A stretch of DNA of 11,821 nucleotides from JBGPYB01 sp041493035 (GCA_041493035.1 JBGPYB010000144.1:1-11821), one strand, 5' to 3'. Numbered from the stretch's first letter, positions 1 to 6,780 are shown. Notes: generated by a model not told the origin, from the letters alone. Numbers and translations: made by a program.

Positions 1-264
1 GAAGGCATCGACGGTCGCGTCGGGGAGCCAGGTCCCGGTCCGGTCGAAGGCCTTCTGTCCGGCGAGGACCTCTTTCCAGGCGATGGCCCGCCGGCCGCCG
101 TAGGCCTTGGCCACCGCGGCGTCCAGCACGCGCACGGAGGCCCGCCAGATGTCGGGTCCGGTGCCGTCCCCCTCGATGAAGGGGACGATGGCACGGTCCG
201 GGACGCGGATGCGTCCGTCCCGCAATGTGATCTTCTCGGCGCCGGGCGAGGTCGTCTCGGCCAT
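1..264 (-). CDS. Second isocitrate dehydrogenase paralogue, N-terminal 88 codons (runs off left edge)
   Basis: This reading frame opens with ATG at 264 and stays open to base 1, so the gene is cut by the window edge. The 88 residues match the N-terminus of type I NADP-dependent isocitrate dehydrogenase, including the conserved stretch IVPFIEGDGTGPDIWRASVR. They also match the complete icd at 1276-2640: I count about 54 identities in 78 aligned residues without a gap. That is close enough for a paralogue and too diverged for an assembly duplicate. The substrate and coenzyme residues lie outside the window, so NADP or NAD use, or even activity, cannot be judged. The start is supported by GGAGG at 271-275, six bases before ATG. 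It follows mdh by 74 bases and is probably the next gene of the same transcript. A relative such as homoisocitrate or isopropylmalate dehydrogenase is unlikely given this similarity. Confidence 0.88.
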   Translation of the reverse strand, partial: MAETTSPGAEKITLRDGRIRVPDRAIVPFIEGDGTGPDIWRASVRVLDAAVAKAYGGRRAIAWKEVLAGQKAFDRTGTWLPDATVDAF

Positions 265-338
265 GGGGGTCCTCCGGGAGGGCGAGGATAACACGCCCCC
301 AGGGTCAGGCCCGACGCAGTGGCGGGCCCGGCTGCGCC
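265..338 (-). promoter_or_regulatory. mdh to second icd spacer with extended -10-like motif and GC stem-loop
   Basis: This 74-base gap is the largest between genes of the left block. Reading along the minus strand, the pair GGCCCG (323-328) and CGGGCC (308-313) can form a 6-bp stem with a 9-base loop just after the mdh stop, but no T-run follows. Next comes TGTTATCCT (293-285), an extended -10-like motif matching TATAAT at four of six places, with no clear -35. GGAGG at 271-275 is a strong ribosome binding site. The second icd may therefore have some transcription of its own. This is a weak inference. Confidence 0.25.
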
Positions 339-1265
339 TCAGAGCTTGAGGACGTCGACCAGCTCCTTCACGGCGGCGGCCGACTTGTGCAGCGCGGCGC
401 GCTCCGCGTCGGTGAGCTTGATCTCCCAGATCTTCTCGACGCCCTTCTGGCCGAGCTGGGCGGGGACGCCGACGTAGAGATCCCTGATGCCGAACTCCCC
501 CTGCAGATAGCAGCAGCAGGGCAGCACCTTGTGCTTGTCCTTGAGCACCGCGTCCACCATCTCGGCCGTCGACGCGGAGGGGGCGTAGTAGGCGGAGCCG
601 GTCTTCAGGAGCGAGACGATCTCGGCGCCGCCGCCGGCGGTGCGCTTCACGATGGCTTCCACGCGCTCCGGGGACAGCAGCTCGGTGATGGGGATGCCCG
701 ACACCGTGGAGTAGCGCGGGAGAGGCACCATGGTGTCGCCGTGGCCGCCGAGGACGAAGGCGTGGGTGTTTTCCACGGAGACCCCCAGCTCCATGGCGAT
801 GAAGCTGCGCATGCGGGCGCTGTCGAGGACGCCCGCCATGCCGAAGACGCGCTCCCGAGGCAGCCCCGAGACCTTGTAGGCCACCTGGCACATGGCGTCG
901 AGAGGGTTGCTGACCACGATCAGGATGGTCTTCGGGGAGTGCGCGAGGGTCTTCTCGGTGCAGTCCTTGACGATCTTGTAGTTGGTGTTCAGGAGGTCGT
1001 CGCGGCTCATCCCCGGCTTGCGCGCGATCCCGGCGGTGATCACCACGACGTCGGAACCCGCGGTGTCCTTGTAGTCGTTGGTGCCGATGACCCGTGCGTC
1101 GGAGCCCTCCACGGGGGTCGCCTCCATGATGTCGAGGCCCTTCCCCTGGGGCATCCCCTCCACGATGTCGATCAGGACGACGTCGGCCAGCTCCCGGTCG
1201 GCGACCCGCTGTGCGAGGGTCGCCCCCACGTTTCCCGCTCCGACGACGGTGACCTTTCTATTCAT
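339..1265 (-). CDS. mdh: Malate dehydrogenase, LDH-like NAD-dependent type
   Basis: The product (308 residues) reversibly oxidises malate to oxaloacetate with NAD in the TCA cycle. It shows the dinucleotide-binding GAGNVG at residues 9-14 and Asp33 at the end of the second strand, which favours NAD over NADP. The substrate arginines are Arg82 and Arg88 (RKPGMSR) and Arg151, and the catalytic pair is Asp148 with His175 (GGHGD). Arg82 sits where lactate dehydrogenases have Gln, so malate is the expected substrate. The length is normal for the LDH-like MDH group. ATG at 1265 is preceded five bases away by GGGAG (1271-1275), and the icd stop lies 10 bases upstream, so the two are co-transcribed. 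Three consecutive cysteines occur at residues 250-252. Confidence 0.96.
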   Translation of the reverse strand: MNRKVTVVGAGNVGATLAQRVADRELADVVLIDIVEGMPQGKGLDIMEATPVEGSDARVIGTNDYKDTAGSDVVVITAGIARKPGMSRDDLLNTNYKIVKDCTEKTLAHSPKTILIVVSNPLDAMCQVAYKVSGLPRERVFGMAGVLDSARMRSFIAMELGVSVENTHAFVLGGHGDTMVPLPRYSTVSGIPITELLSPERVEAIVKRTAGGGAEIVSLLKTGSAYYAPSASTAEMVDAVLKDKHKVLPCCCYLQGEFGIRDLYVGVPAQLGQKGVEKIWEIKLTDAERAALHKSAAAVKELVDVLKL

Positions 1266-1275
1266 GACTACTCCC

Positions 1276-2640
1276 TCAGAGGTTCTCGATGAGGGCCGAC
1301 GCGAACTCCGAGGTAGTGAGGAGCGTCGCCCCCTCCATCTGACGCTCGAAGTCGTAGGTGACGCGCCTCTGGCCGATGGTCTTCTCGAGGGACGCCTCGA
1401 TGGCCTGGGCCGCCTCGACCCATCCGAGGTACTGGAACATCATGGCCCCCGACAGGATCACCGAGCCGGGGTTCACCTTGTCGAGGTCGGCGTACTTCGG
1501 CGCCGTTCCGTGGGTCGCTTCGAAGATGGCGTGGCCGGTGTCGTAGTTGATGTTCCCTCCCGGTGCGATGCCGATACCCCCCACCTGGGCCGCCAGGGCG
1601 TCGGAGAGGTAGTCGCCGTTCAGATTGAGGGTCGCGATGACCTCGAAGTCCTTCGGTCGCGTGAGGATCTGCTGAAGCGTGATGTCGGCGATCGAATCGC
1701 GCATCAGGACCTTCTTCTTCCACTTTCCGTCGCCATGACTCGGAACGAGCGCGAGGGCCGCCTCCACTTCCTTGCGGACCTTGCCCTTCTGCTCGGGGGT
1801 CATGAGGTCGTAGCCGGGCTCGATGGCCTTGGCGTTGTCCTCGACGCTGATGCCGGCGGTCTTCTCCTTGTTGCCGAGGATCCAGCTCTCGCGCTCGGTC
1901 ACCACGTCGGCCCGGAACTCCTTCGCCGCGAGAGCGTACCCCCAGTCCTTGAATGCGCCCTCGGTGAATTTCATGATGTTCCCCTTGTGGACGAGGGTGA
2001 CGCTCTTGCGCCCGAAGCGCAAGGCATAGCGAACGGCGGCGCGCACGAGGCGCTCCGATCCCTCGCGAGACACGGGCTTGATGCCGATGCCGCTCGTTTC
2101 GGGGAATCGGATCTTCTTGACCTTCATCTCCGACTGGAGCCACGCGATCACCTTCTTCGCGTCGGGCGTCTCCGCGGCCCACTCGATCCCCGCGTAGATG
2201 TCCTCGGTGTTCTCGCGGAAGATCACCATGTCCACGTCTTCGGGGCGCTTCACGGGACTCGGCACGCCCTTGAAGTACCGGACGGGGCGGAGGCAGACGT
2301 AGAGGTCGAGCTGCTGGCGCAGGGCGACGTTGAGGGAACTGATGCCGCCTCCGACGGGCGTCGTGAGGGGCCCCTTGATCCCGATCAGATGCTGACGGAA
2401 GGCGGTCAATGTCTCGGCCGGCATCCACTCGCCGGTCTTGTTGAAGGCCTTCTCGCCGGCCAGGACCTCGAGCCACGCGATCTTGCGCTTGCCGCCGTAG
2501 GATTTCGCGACGGCTGCGTCGAAGACGCGCACCGACGCGCGCCAGATGTCGCGCCCCGTCCCGTCCCCTTCGACGAAGGGGACGATCGGATCGTCGGGAA
2601 CCTGGAGGACGCCGTCCTTGATGGTGATGGAGTTCGCCAT
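1276..2640 (-). CDS. icd: Isocitrate dehydrogenase, NADP-dependent, long cyanobacterial-like form
   Basis: The product (454 residues) decarboxylates isocitrate to 2-oxoglutarate. By comparison with the E. coli enzyme, the substrate residues are present: Ser102, Asn104, Arg108, Arg118, Arg142, Tyr149, Lys219, Asp319 and Asp343. The NADP-selecting set is also present: Lys382, Tyr383, Val389, Tyr429 and Arg433. The protein is about 40 residues longer than the E. coli enzyme, mainly from an insertion at about residues 248-312 that contains the motifs VTERESWIL and IEPGYD. As I recall, this insertion is typical of cyanobacterial ICDH. Residue 101 is Ser where E. coli has Arg112. It follows serA by 12 bases, and no good Shine-Dalgarno precedes the ATG, so translation probably depends on ribosomes leaving serA. 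mdh follows 10 bases downstream, and a second icd-like gene begins beyond mdh. Confidence 0.96.
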   Translation of the reverse strand: MANSITIKDGVLQVPDDPIVPFVEGDGTGRDIWRASVRVFDAAVAKSYGGKRKIAWLEVLAGEKAFNKTGEWMPAETLTAFRQHLIGIKGPLTTPVGGGISSLNVALRQQLDLYVCLRPVRYFKGVPSPVKRPEDVDMVIFRENTEDIYAGIEWAAETPDAKKVIAWLQSEMKVKKIRFPETSGIGIKPVSREGSERLVRAAVRYALRFGRKSVTLVHKGNIMKFTEGAFKDWGYALAAKEFRADVVTERESWILGNKEKTAGISVEDNAKAIEPGYDLMTPEQKGKVRKEVEAALALVPSHGDGKWKKKVLMRDSIADITLQQILTRPKDFEVIATLNLNGDYLSDALAAQVGGIGIAPGGNINYDTGHAIFEATHGTAPKYADLDKVNPGSVILSGAMMFQYLGWVEAAQAIEASLEKTIGQRRVTYDFERQMEGATLLTTSEFASALIENL

Positions 2641-2652
2641 AGGCGGGGAAGT

Positions 2653-4245
2653 CTAACCCAGCTGGATGGCGCGGGCGTCGCGCACGCCGGGGATCGCGGC
2701 CACCTCGGCCAGGACCTCCGCCGACGGCTCGCTGTCCACCTCGATCAACATGATGGCGCGCCCACTTCCGGGCTTCCGCCCGACGCCCATCCGGGCGATG
2801 TTGATGGACCTTGCGCCGAGAAGCGTGCCGATATGACCGATGACGCCGGGGGTGTCGTCGTTCTTCACGATGAGGATGTTCCCCTGGGGGATCGTGTCGA
2901 CCTCGACGCCGTCGACGTCCACGAGGCGCAGATGGTTGCGGCCGAAGAGCGTCCCCGAGACCGACAGGTCGGCCTCGCTGGTCTTGAGGCGGACGGCCAT
3001 GAGGTTGGCGAAGGCCAGGTCGGCCGAGGAGGTCGACTCGTGGATGTCGATCCCTTTGTCCTTGGCGATCGAGAGGGCGTTGACGACGGTGACGCCGTCC
3101 CCGAGGCTCGGCCGGAGGATGCCGTAGACCGCCGCCGACAGGATCGGCTTCACGTCGAGCTGGCGGAGGTCACCGTAGAGACCCACCTCCAGGCGCTCGA
3201 GGGAACCGTCGCAGACCTGCGCCAGGAACATACCGAGGCGTTCGGCCAGGTCCATGGCCGGCCGCACCTGGTCGTAGAGGTCTTCGGACAACGAGAAGAA
3301 GTTCACGGCCTGCTGGATCACGCCGCCCTTGAGAAAATCGCGGATCTGGATCGCGATGTCGGTGCCAACCCGCTCCTGGGCCTCGGCGGTGGCGGCCCCG
3401 ATGTGGGGCGTCGCCACGACTCGTGGGTGGCACGCAAGGCGCCAGTCGGTGGGCGGCTCCTGGGCATGGACGTCGAGAGCAGCGCCGGCCACGCGACCGC
3501 TATCGAGGGCCGCGAGAAGAGCCGCGTCGTCGATCAGCTCACCGCGGCCGGCGTTCACGATCCGCGCTCCGGGCTTGATCTTGGAGAGCGCCTTCTTCCC
3601 GATCAGGTGGCGGGTCTCTTTCGACAGGGTCGTGTGAAGCGTGAAGAAGTCGCAGACCTGGAGCAGCTCGTCGAAGGAAACGAGCTTGACGCGGATCTTC
3701 TCGGCGACGGCGGGAGCCACGAACGGATCGAAGGCGTAGACCTCCATGCCGAAGGCCTGGCAGCGCGCGGCGACCTCGCGGCCGATGCGCCCGAGGCCCA
3801 CGACGCCCACGCGCTTGCCGTGGACCTCGACACCGGCGAAGGACTTCCGGTCCCACTTCTGCGCCTTGATCGACGCATCGGCCTGAGCGATGTTTCGGGC
3901 CACCGCGAGGAGGAGAGCGAAGGCCAGCTCGGCGGTCGAAACGAGGTTCCCCCCGGGCGAGTTCATGACGACGATGCCGCGCCGGGTGGCGGCGGCGAGG
4001 TCGACGTTGTCGACGCCGACGCCGGGTCGGCCGATGACCCGCAGGCTCTTGGCCGCGTCGATGACCTCAGCCGTCACCTGTGTGCTGCTGCGGATCGTCA
4101 TGGCTTCGTACGATCCGATGATCTTGGCCAACTCCGCGGGGGGCATGGCCTTCTTCATGTCGAGGGTCCACCCCTCGGCCTTCAGGATCTCGAGGCCCCG
4201 GTCGGTGATCCCTTCGAGAATAAGGACTTTGGTGCTCAGCGTCAT
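2653..4245 (-). CDS. serA: D-3-phosphoglycerate dehydrogenase with C-terminal ACT domain
   Basis: The product (530 residues) oxidises 3-phosphoglycerate to 3-phosphohydroxypyruvate, the first step of phosphorylated serine biosynthesis. Order of parts: a catalytic domain split around the NAD domain (GLGRIG at 151-156, Asp173 as likely NAD-ribose ligand); catalytic Arg234 (NAGRGEL), Glu263 (QEPP) and His281 (TPHIGAAT); an intervening ASB-type domain at about 315-450; and an ACT domain from about 455 to the end. This is the long form, like Mycobacterium or Bacillus SerA, and the ACT domain suggests feedback by serine. ATG at 4245 overlaps the stop of the upstream aminotransferase (ATGA), with GAGG at 4254-4257 eight bases before it, so the two are translationally coupled. 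That pairing makes serine synthesis the likely job of both. Confidence 0.97.
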   Translation of the reverse strand: MTLSTKVLILEGITDRGLEILKAEGWTLDMKKAMPPAELAKIIGSYEAMTIRSSTQVTAEVIDAAKSLRVIGRPGVGVDNVDLAAATRRGIVVMNSPGGNLVSTAELAFALLLAVARNIAQADASIKAQKWDRKSFAGVEVHGKRVGVVGLGRIGREVAARCQAFGMEVYAFDPFVAPAVAEKIRVKLVSFDELLQVCDFFTLHTTLSKETRHLIGKKALSKIKPGARIVNAGRGELIDDAALLAALDSGRVAGAALDVHAQEPPTDWRLACHPRVVATPHIGAATAEAQERVGTDIAIQIRDFLKGGVIQQAVNFFSLSEDLYDQVRPAMDLAERLGMFLAQVCDGSLERLEVGLYGDLRQLDVKPILSAAVYGILRPSLGDGVTVVNALSIAKDKGIDIHESTSSADLAFANLMAVRLKTSEADLSVSGTLFGRNHLRLVDVDGVEVDTIPQGNILIVKNDDTPGVIGHIGTLLGARSINIARMGVGRKPGSGRAIMLIEVDSEPSAEVLAEVAAIPGVRDARAIQLG

Positions 4246-5396
4246 CGAGCAACCCTCACGTACTCCGCCTCGGCGGCGGCGATGCCGCGCCCGAGATCGA
4301 ACGTGTGGCCGAGGCGATGGAGGGCGATTTCTAGGGTCGCCAGCACGCCCAGGGTGTCGGTGACGTCGTAGTAGCCGAGGTGGGCGATCCGGAAGATCTT
4401 CCCCTTGAGCTGCCCTTGGCCCCCCGCCACCGTCGATGCGAACTCGGACTTGAGCGCCTTCACGATGGCTCCCGATTCGATCCCCGTCGGCGGATAGAGC
4501 GCCGTCAGGGCATCGCCATGAGCCTTGGGCGCCACGAGGGGGAGGGACACCGCACCCGCAAAGCTCCGCGTCATCGCCGCGAGGGTCCCGGCGTTCCTGA
4601 CGAGGCTGTCGACACCGCCGATCGACGCGACGAAGTCGAGGGCGGCCTTGAGGCCCACCATCAGGGAAATGGCGGGCGTGAAGGCCGACTCGCCTCCCGT
4701 CTGGGTTTTGCGTTCGCGGCGCAGGTCGAAGTAGAAGCGGGGCGAGGAGGACTTCTCGATCTTCGCCCAGGCCTTCCCGCCGACCGACAGGAAGGCGAGA
4801 CCCGGCGGAAGAGCAAGGGCCTTCTGGCTGCCGACGACCACGACGTCGACGCCCCAGGCTGCCGTCTCGAGGGCCATGGCGCCGGCGCCCGAGATCGCGT
4901 CCACCACGAGCAGTGTATCGGGGCGCTTTCGGACGACCTCCGCGAGGCCCTGGATGTCGTGACGCGCGCCGGTCGAAGACTCCGAGAGTTGGACGAAGAC
5001 GGCGCGAATCTTCGGATCGCGGTCGAGGGCCTCCGCCACCTCTTCTGGGGGCACCGCATCACCCCAGACCGCCTCGAGGACATGCACGTCCATGCCGTGA
5101 GCACGACCGATGTCGGCCCACCGTTGGCCGAAGTTGCCCGCCACGAGTGCCAGCATCGAATCGCCCGTGGAGAGAACGTTTGCGAGGGCGGCTTCCATCG
5201 CGCCAGACCCCGAGCAGGCCAGGACGAGGACGTCGTCGCTCGTCTTCAGGAAGCTCTTGAGCCCCGCCGTGCAATCCTTGAAGATCGCGCGGAACTCGTC
5301 CGTGCGATGGTGAAGGATGGGACGCGCGAGGGCTTCCTGAACTCCCGGATGGAGCTGCGTCGGGCCCGGCGTGAACAGCCTCGGCTTCTTGATCAA
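4242..5396 (-). CDS. Class V aminotransferase, probable phosphoserine aminotransferase partner of SerA
   Basis: From the TTG at 5396 the product has 384 residues and begins MIKKPRLFTPGPTQLHPGV, the usual N-terminus of the alanine-glyoxylate/serine-pyruvate subgroup of fold-type I PLP enzymes. Visible parts are the phosphate loop SGSGAMEAAL (62-71), Asp166 for the PLP ring nitrogen (VVDAISG) and Lys192 as Schiff-base lysine (VGSQKAL). The frame extends upstream to 5516, but that 40-residue extension is unlike the family. TTG at 5396 has GGAG (5404-5407) seven bases away; a GTG at 5414 has no such site. The gene overlaps serA by four bases, so I infer it transaminates 3-phosphohydroxypyruvate with glutamate, replacing a canonical SerC, which is absent from the window. 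Related archaeal class V enzymes are known to do this. Alanine-glyoxylate or serine-glyoxylate activity remains possible. Confidence 0.9.
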   Translation of the reverse strand: MIKKPRLFTPGPTQLHPGVQEALARPILHHRTDEFRAIFKDCTAGLKSFLKTSDDVLVLACSGSGAMEAALANVLSTGDSMLALVAGNFGQRWADIGRAHGMDVHVLEAVWGDAVPPEEVAEALDRDPKIRAVFVQLSESSTGARHDIQGLAEVVRKRPDTLLVVDAISGAGAMALETAAWGVDVVVVGSQKALALPPGLAFLSVGGKAWAKIEKSSSPRFYFDLRRERKTQTGGESAFTPAISLMVGLKAALDFVASIGGVDSLVRNAGTLAAMTRSFAGAVSLPLVAPKAHGDALTALYPPTGIESGAIVKALKSEFASTVAGGQGQLKGKIFRIAHLGYYDVTDTLGVLATLEIALHRLGHTFDLGRGIAAAEAEYVRVAR

Positions 5397-5403
5397 TTGA
5401 GCA

Positions 5404-5407
5404 CTCC
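5404..5407 (-). promoter_or_regulatory. Ribosome binding site deciding the TTG start of the class V aminotransferase
   Basis: GGAG lies seven bases before the TTG at 5396 on the minus strand. No comparable site precedes the upstream in-frame candidates (GTG 5414 or the open frame to 5516), and the family N-terminus aligns with the TTG. Confidence 0.6.
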
Positions 5408-5409
5408 AG

Positions 5410-5444
5410 CGATCCACAGAAATTGTGGAAAACCTTGTGGAAAC
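5410..5444. promoter_or_regulatory. Cluster of three DnaA-box-like 9-mers / inverted and direct repeats
   Basis: Three 9-mers resemble the DnaA box TTATCCACA or its complement TGTGGATAA. CGATCCACA (5410-5418) matches at 7 of 9, TGTGGAAAA (5424-5432) at 8 of 9 and TGTGGAAAC (5436-5444) at 7 of 9. The first two form an inverted repeat, TCCACA and TGTGGA with a five-base spacer. The last two make a direct repeat of TTGTGGAAA with a 12-base period. The cluster ends about 14 bases before the TTG start of the aminotransferase operon. It could bind DnaA or a transcription factor; nothing in the sequence proves either. Confidence 0.35.
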
Positions 5445-5550
5445 TCCCAGGGTTGCATCTCCTAACTCACTCCAGACAAGCCGCTTGGAGCGGTTTGCAC
5501 TCTGTGACAGCAGCACGACGAAGGCATGCGATTTGCGTGATGGGCCAATC

Positions 5551-5564
5551 GAGCGACGTCGCTC
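5551..5564. repeat. Perfect 14-base palindrome GAGCGACGTCGCTC
   Basis: The two 7-base halves GAGCGAC and GTCGCTC are exact reverse complements with no spacer. It lies 31 bases downstream of the cysteine desulfurase stop, next to a second palindrome CCCGCGCGGG (5571-5580). No T-run follows on the minus strand, so it is a poor intrinsic terminator. An operator for a dimeric regulator is as likely. Confidence 0.45.
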
Positions 5565-5594
5565 AGGAAACCCGCGCGGGGCGCGTGATGCGAC

Positions 5595-6764
5595 TCATCC
5601 CCGCGTTGCGGCCGAGCGGTCTCGAGCCACCCTCACCGCTTCGGCGAGGGCTTCGACGACGGCGTCCACCTCGGCCTCCGTATTATACCGGCCGAGGCCG
5701 AATCGGAGCGACGTGTAGACACGCTCGTCTGTCATGCCGAGGGCGCGGAGAACGTGCGAGCCCTTCCCTTCCGCCTCCGAGCACGCCGCGCCCGAAGAGA
5801 GCGCGATGCGTCCACCGAGCGACACGATGAGAGTTTCGGCTTCGGCGCGAGCAATCGAAACATGGGCGTTCCCCGGAAGTCGTTTCTCCAGGGATCCATT
5901 GAGCGTCACCCCGTCGATACGGGTGAGGAGCCCGGCGAGAAGGCGATCACGAAGAGCCCCGATTCGTGCGGCCTCGCCGCTCGCCAGCGCCTCCAGCGCC
6001 AAGCGCGCGGCCACGCCGAAGCCAACGATGCCCGGGACGTTGAGCGTGCCGGAGCGGAAGCCACGCTCCTGTCCGCCCCCTTCCGCCTGAGCCTGCAAGC
6101 GGATCCGCGGACGGCGGCCTCGCCGGACGTAGAGTGCGCCGACACCCTTCGGACCGTACATCTTGTGGGCCGAGAGGCTCATCAGGTCGGCAGCCCAATC
6201 CGTCACGCTGACGGGAACGCGGCCGATCGCCTGAACCGCGTCGGAGTGGAAAAGGATGTTCCGTTCGCGGCAGAGGGCCCCGACCTCGGCGAGCGGCTGT
6301 ATGGTCCCGATCTCGTTGTTCGCCGCCATCACCGAGACGAGAGCGGTGTCCGGACGGAGGGCCGCCGCCACGTCCGAGGCAGTCACGAGGCCGTCGGCGC
6401 TGACGCCCAGACGGGTGACCTCGATGCCCTCGCGTTCCAGCGTGCGGCAGGGCTCGAGCACCGCGGCGTGCTCGATGGACGTCACGACGGCGTGTCGACC
6501 CCGCGCCGCTCGAAGAGCGCCACGCAACGCCAGGTTGTCCGATTCGGTGGCCCCCGAAGTGAACACGATTTCTTCGGCCTCCGCTCCCACGAGGGCCGCC
6601 ACCTGAGCCCGCGCCTCCTCGACCGCGGCGTGGGCCTCGGCGCCGAAGGCGTGGCCACGATTCGACGGGTTGCCGAAGCGCTCGGTGAAGTAAGGGAGCA
6701 TCGCCGACGCGACCGCAGACTCGACCGGCGTCGTGGCGTGGTGATCGAAGTAGATCCGGGCCAT
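5595..6764 (-). CDS. Cysteine desulfurase, NifS/IscS group I
   Basis: The product (389 residues) takes sulfur from cysteine, giving alanine and an enzyme persulfide that feeds Fe-S cluster, thiolated tRNA or cofactor synthesis. Residues visible are the N-terminal FDHHATTPV (6-14), His99 stacking on PLP, Asp175 and Gln178 (HSDAVQA), His200-Lys201 with Lys201 as PLP lysine (SLSAHKMYGPKG), and catalytic Cys328 in the loop SSGAACSEAEGKGSHVL. The loop length fits group I (NifS/IscS) rather than the SufS type. No iscU, iscR, suf or mnmA gene is beside it, so the sulfur acceptor is unknown and I withhold a symbol. ATG at 6764 has GAGG (6771-6774) six bases away. It is transcribed divergently from the secreted-protein gene. 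Confidence 0.95.
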   Translation of the reverse strand: MARIYFDHHATTPVESAVASAMLPYFTERFGNPSNRGHAFGAEAHAAVEEARAQVAALVGAEAEEIVFTSGATESDNLALRGALRAARGRHAVVTSIEHAAVLEPCRTLEREGIEVTRLGVSADGLVTASDVAAALRPDTALVSVMAANNEIGTIQPLAEVGALCRERNILFHSDAVQAIGRVPVSVTDWAADLMSLSAHKMYGPKGVGALYVRRGRRPRIRLQAQAEGGGQERGFRSGTLNVPGIVGFGVAARLALEALASGEAARIGALRDRLLAGLLTRIDGVTLNGSLEKRLPGNAHVSIARAEAETLIVSLGGRIALSSGAACSEAEGKGSHVLRALGMTDERVYTSLRFGLGRYNTEAEVDAVVEALAEAVRVARDRSAATRG

Positions 6765-6780
6765 TGGGAACCTCGAGTGA

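Larger units (their letters stand above)
5397..5594 (-). promoter_or_regulatory. Intergenic region upstream of the serine/TCA operon
   Basis: This 198-base gap separates the cysteine desulfurase stop from the aminotransferase start and should hold the promoter of the left operon. Besides the DnaA-box-like cluster near its downstream end, it contains a perfect 10-base palindrome CCCGCGCGGG (5571-5580), a perfect 14-base palindrome (5551-5564) and a short stem-loop CCGCT-TGG-AGCGG (5481-5493). I could not find a convincing sigma-70 -35/-10 pair on the minus strand, so the promoter is placed by context only. I see no small gene or riboswitch that I recognise. Confidence 0.4.

Noticed and set aside
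387..1292. A 301-codon plus-strand frame opposite mdh
   Set aside because: Antisense shadow, rich in Gly, Val, His, Asp and Arg, lying exactly over an intact mdh with all catalytic residues.
1078..4371. A 1097-codon open frame on the plus strand across mdh, icd, serA and the aminotransferase
   Set aside because: It is the antisense shadow of GC-rich genes. icd and serA are in the same frame (their starts differ by a multiple of three), so one shadow runs through both. Its Asp/Arg/Gly/His/Leu-rich, low-complexity composition and lack of motifs fit no real protein, while the opposite strand has intact enzymes.
5397..5516. A 40-residue N-terminal extension of the class V aminotransferase
   Set aside because: It is unlike the family N-terminus and contains the repeat cluster. 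TTG at 5396 has a well-spaced GGAG.
5571..5580. Intrinsic terminator of the cysteine desulfurase (CCCGCGCGGG followed by TTTCC)
   Set aside because: The palindrome leaves almost no loop and only three T residues follow, so I list it as an inverted repeat and not a terminator.
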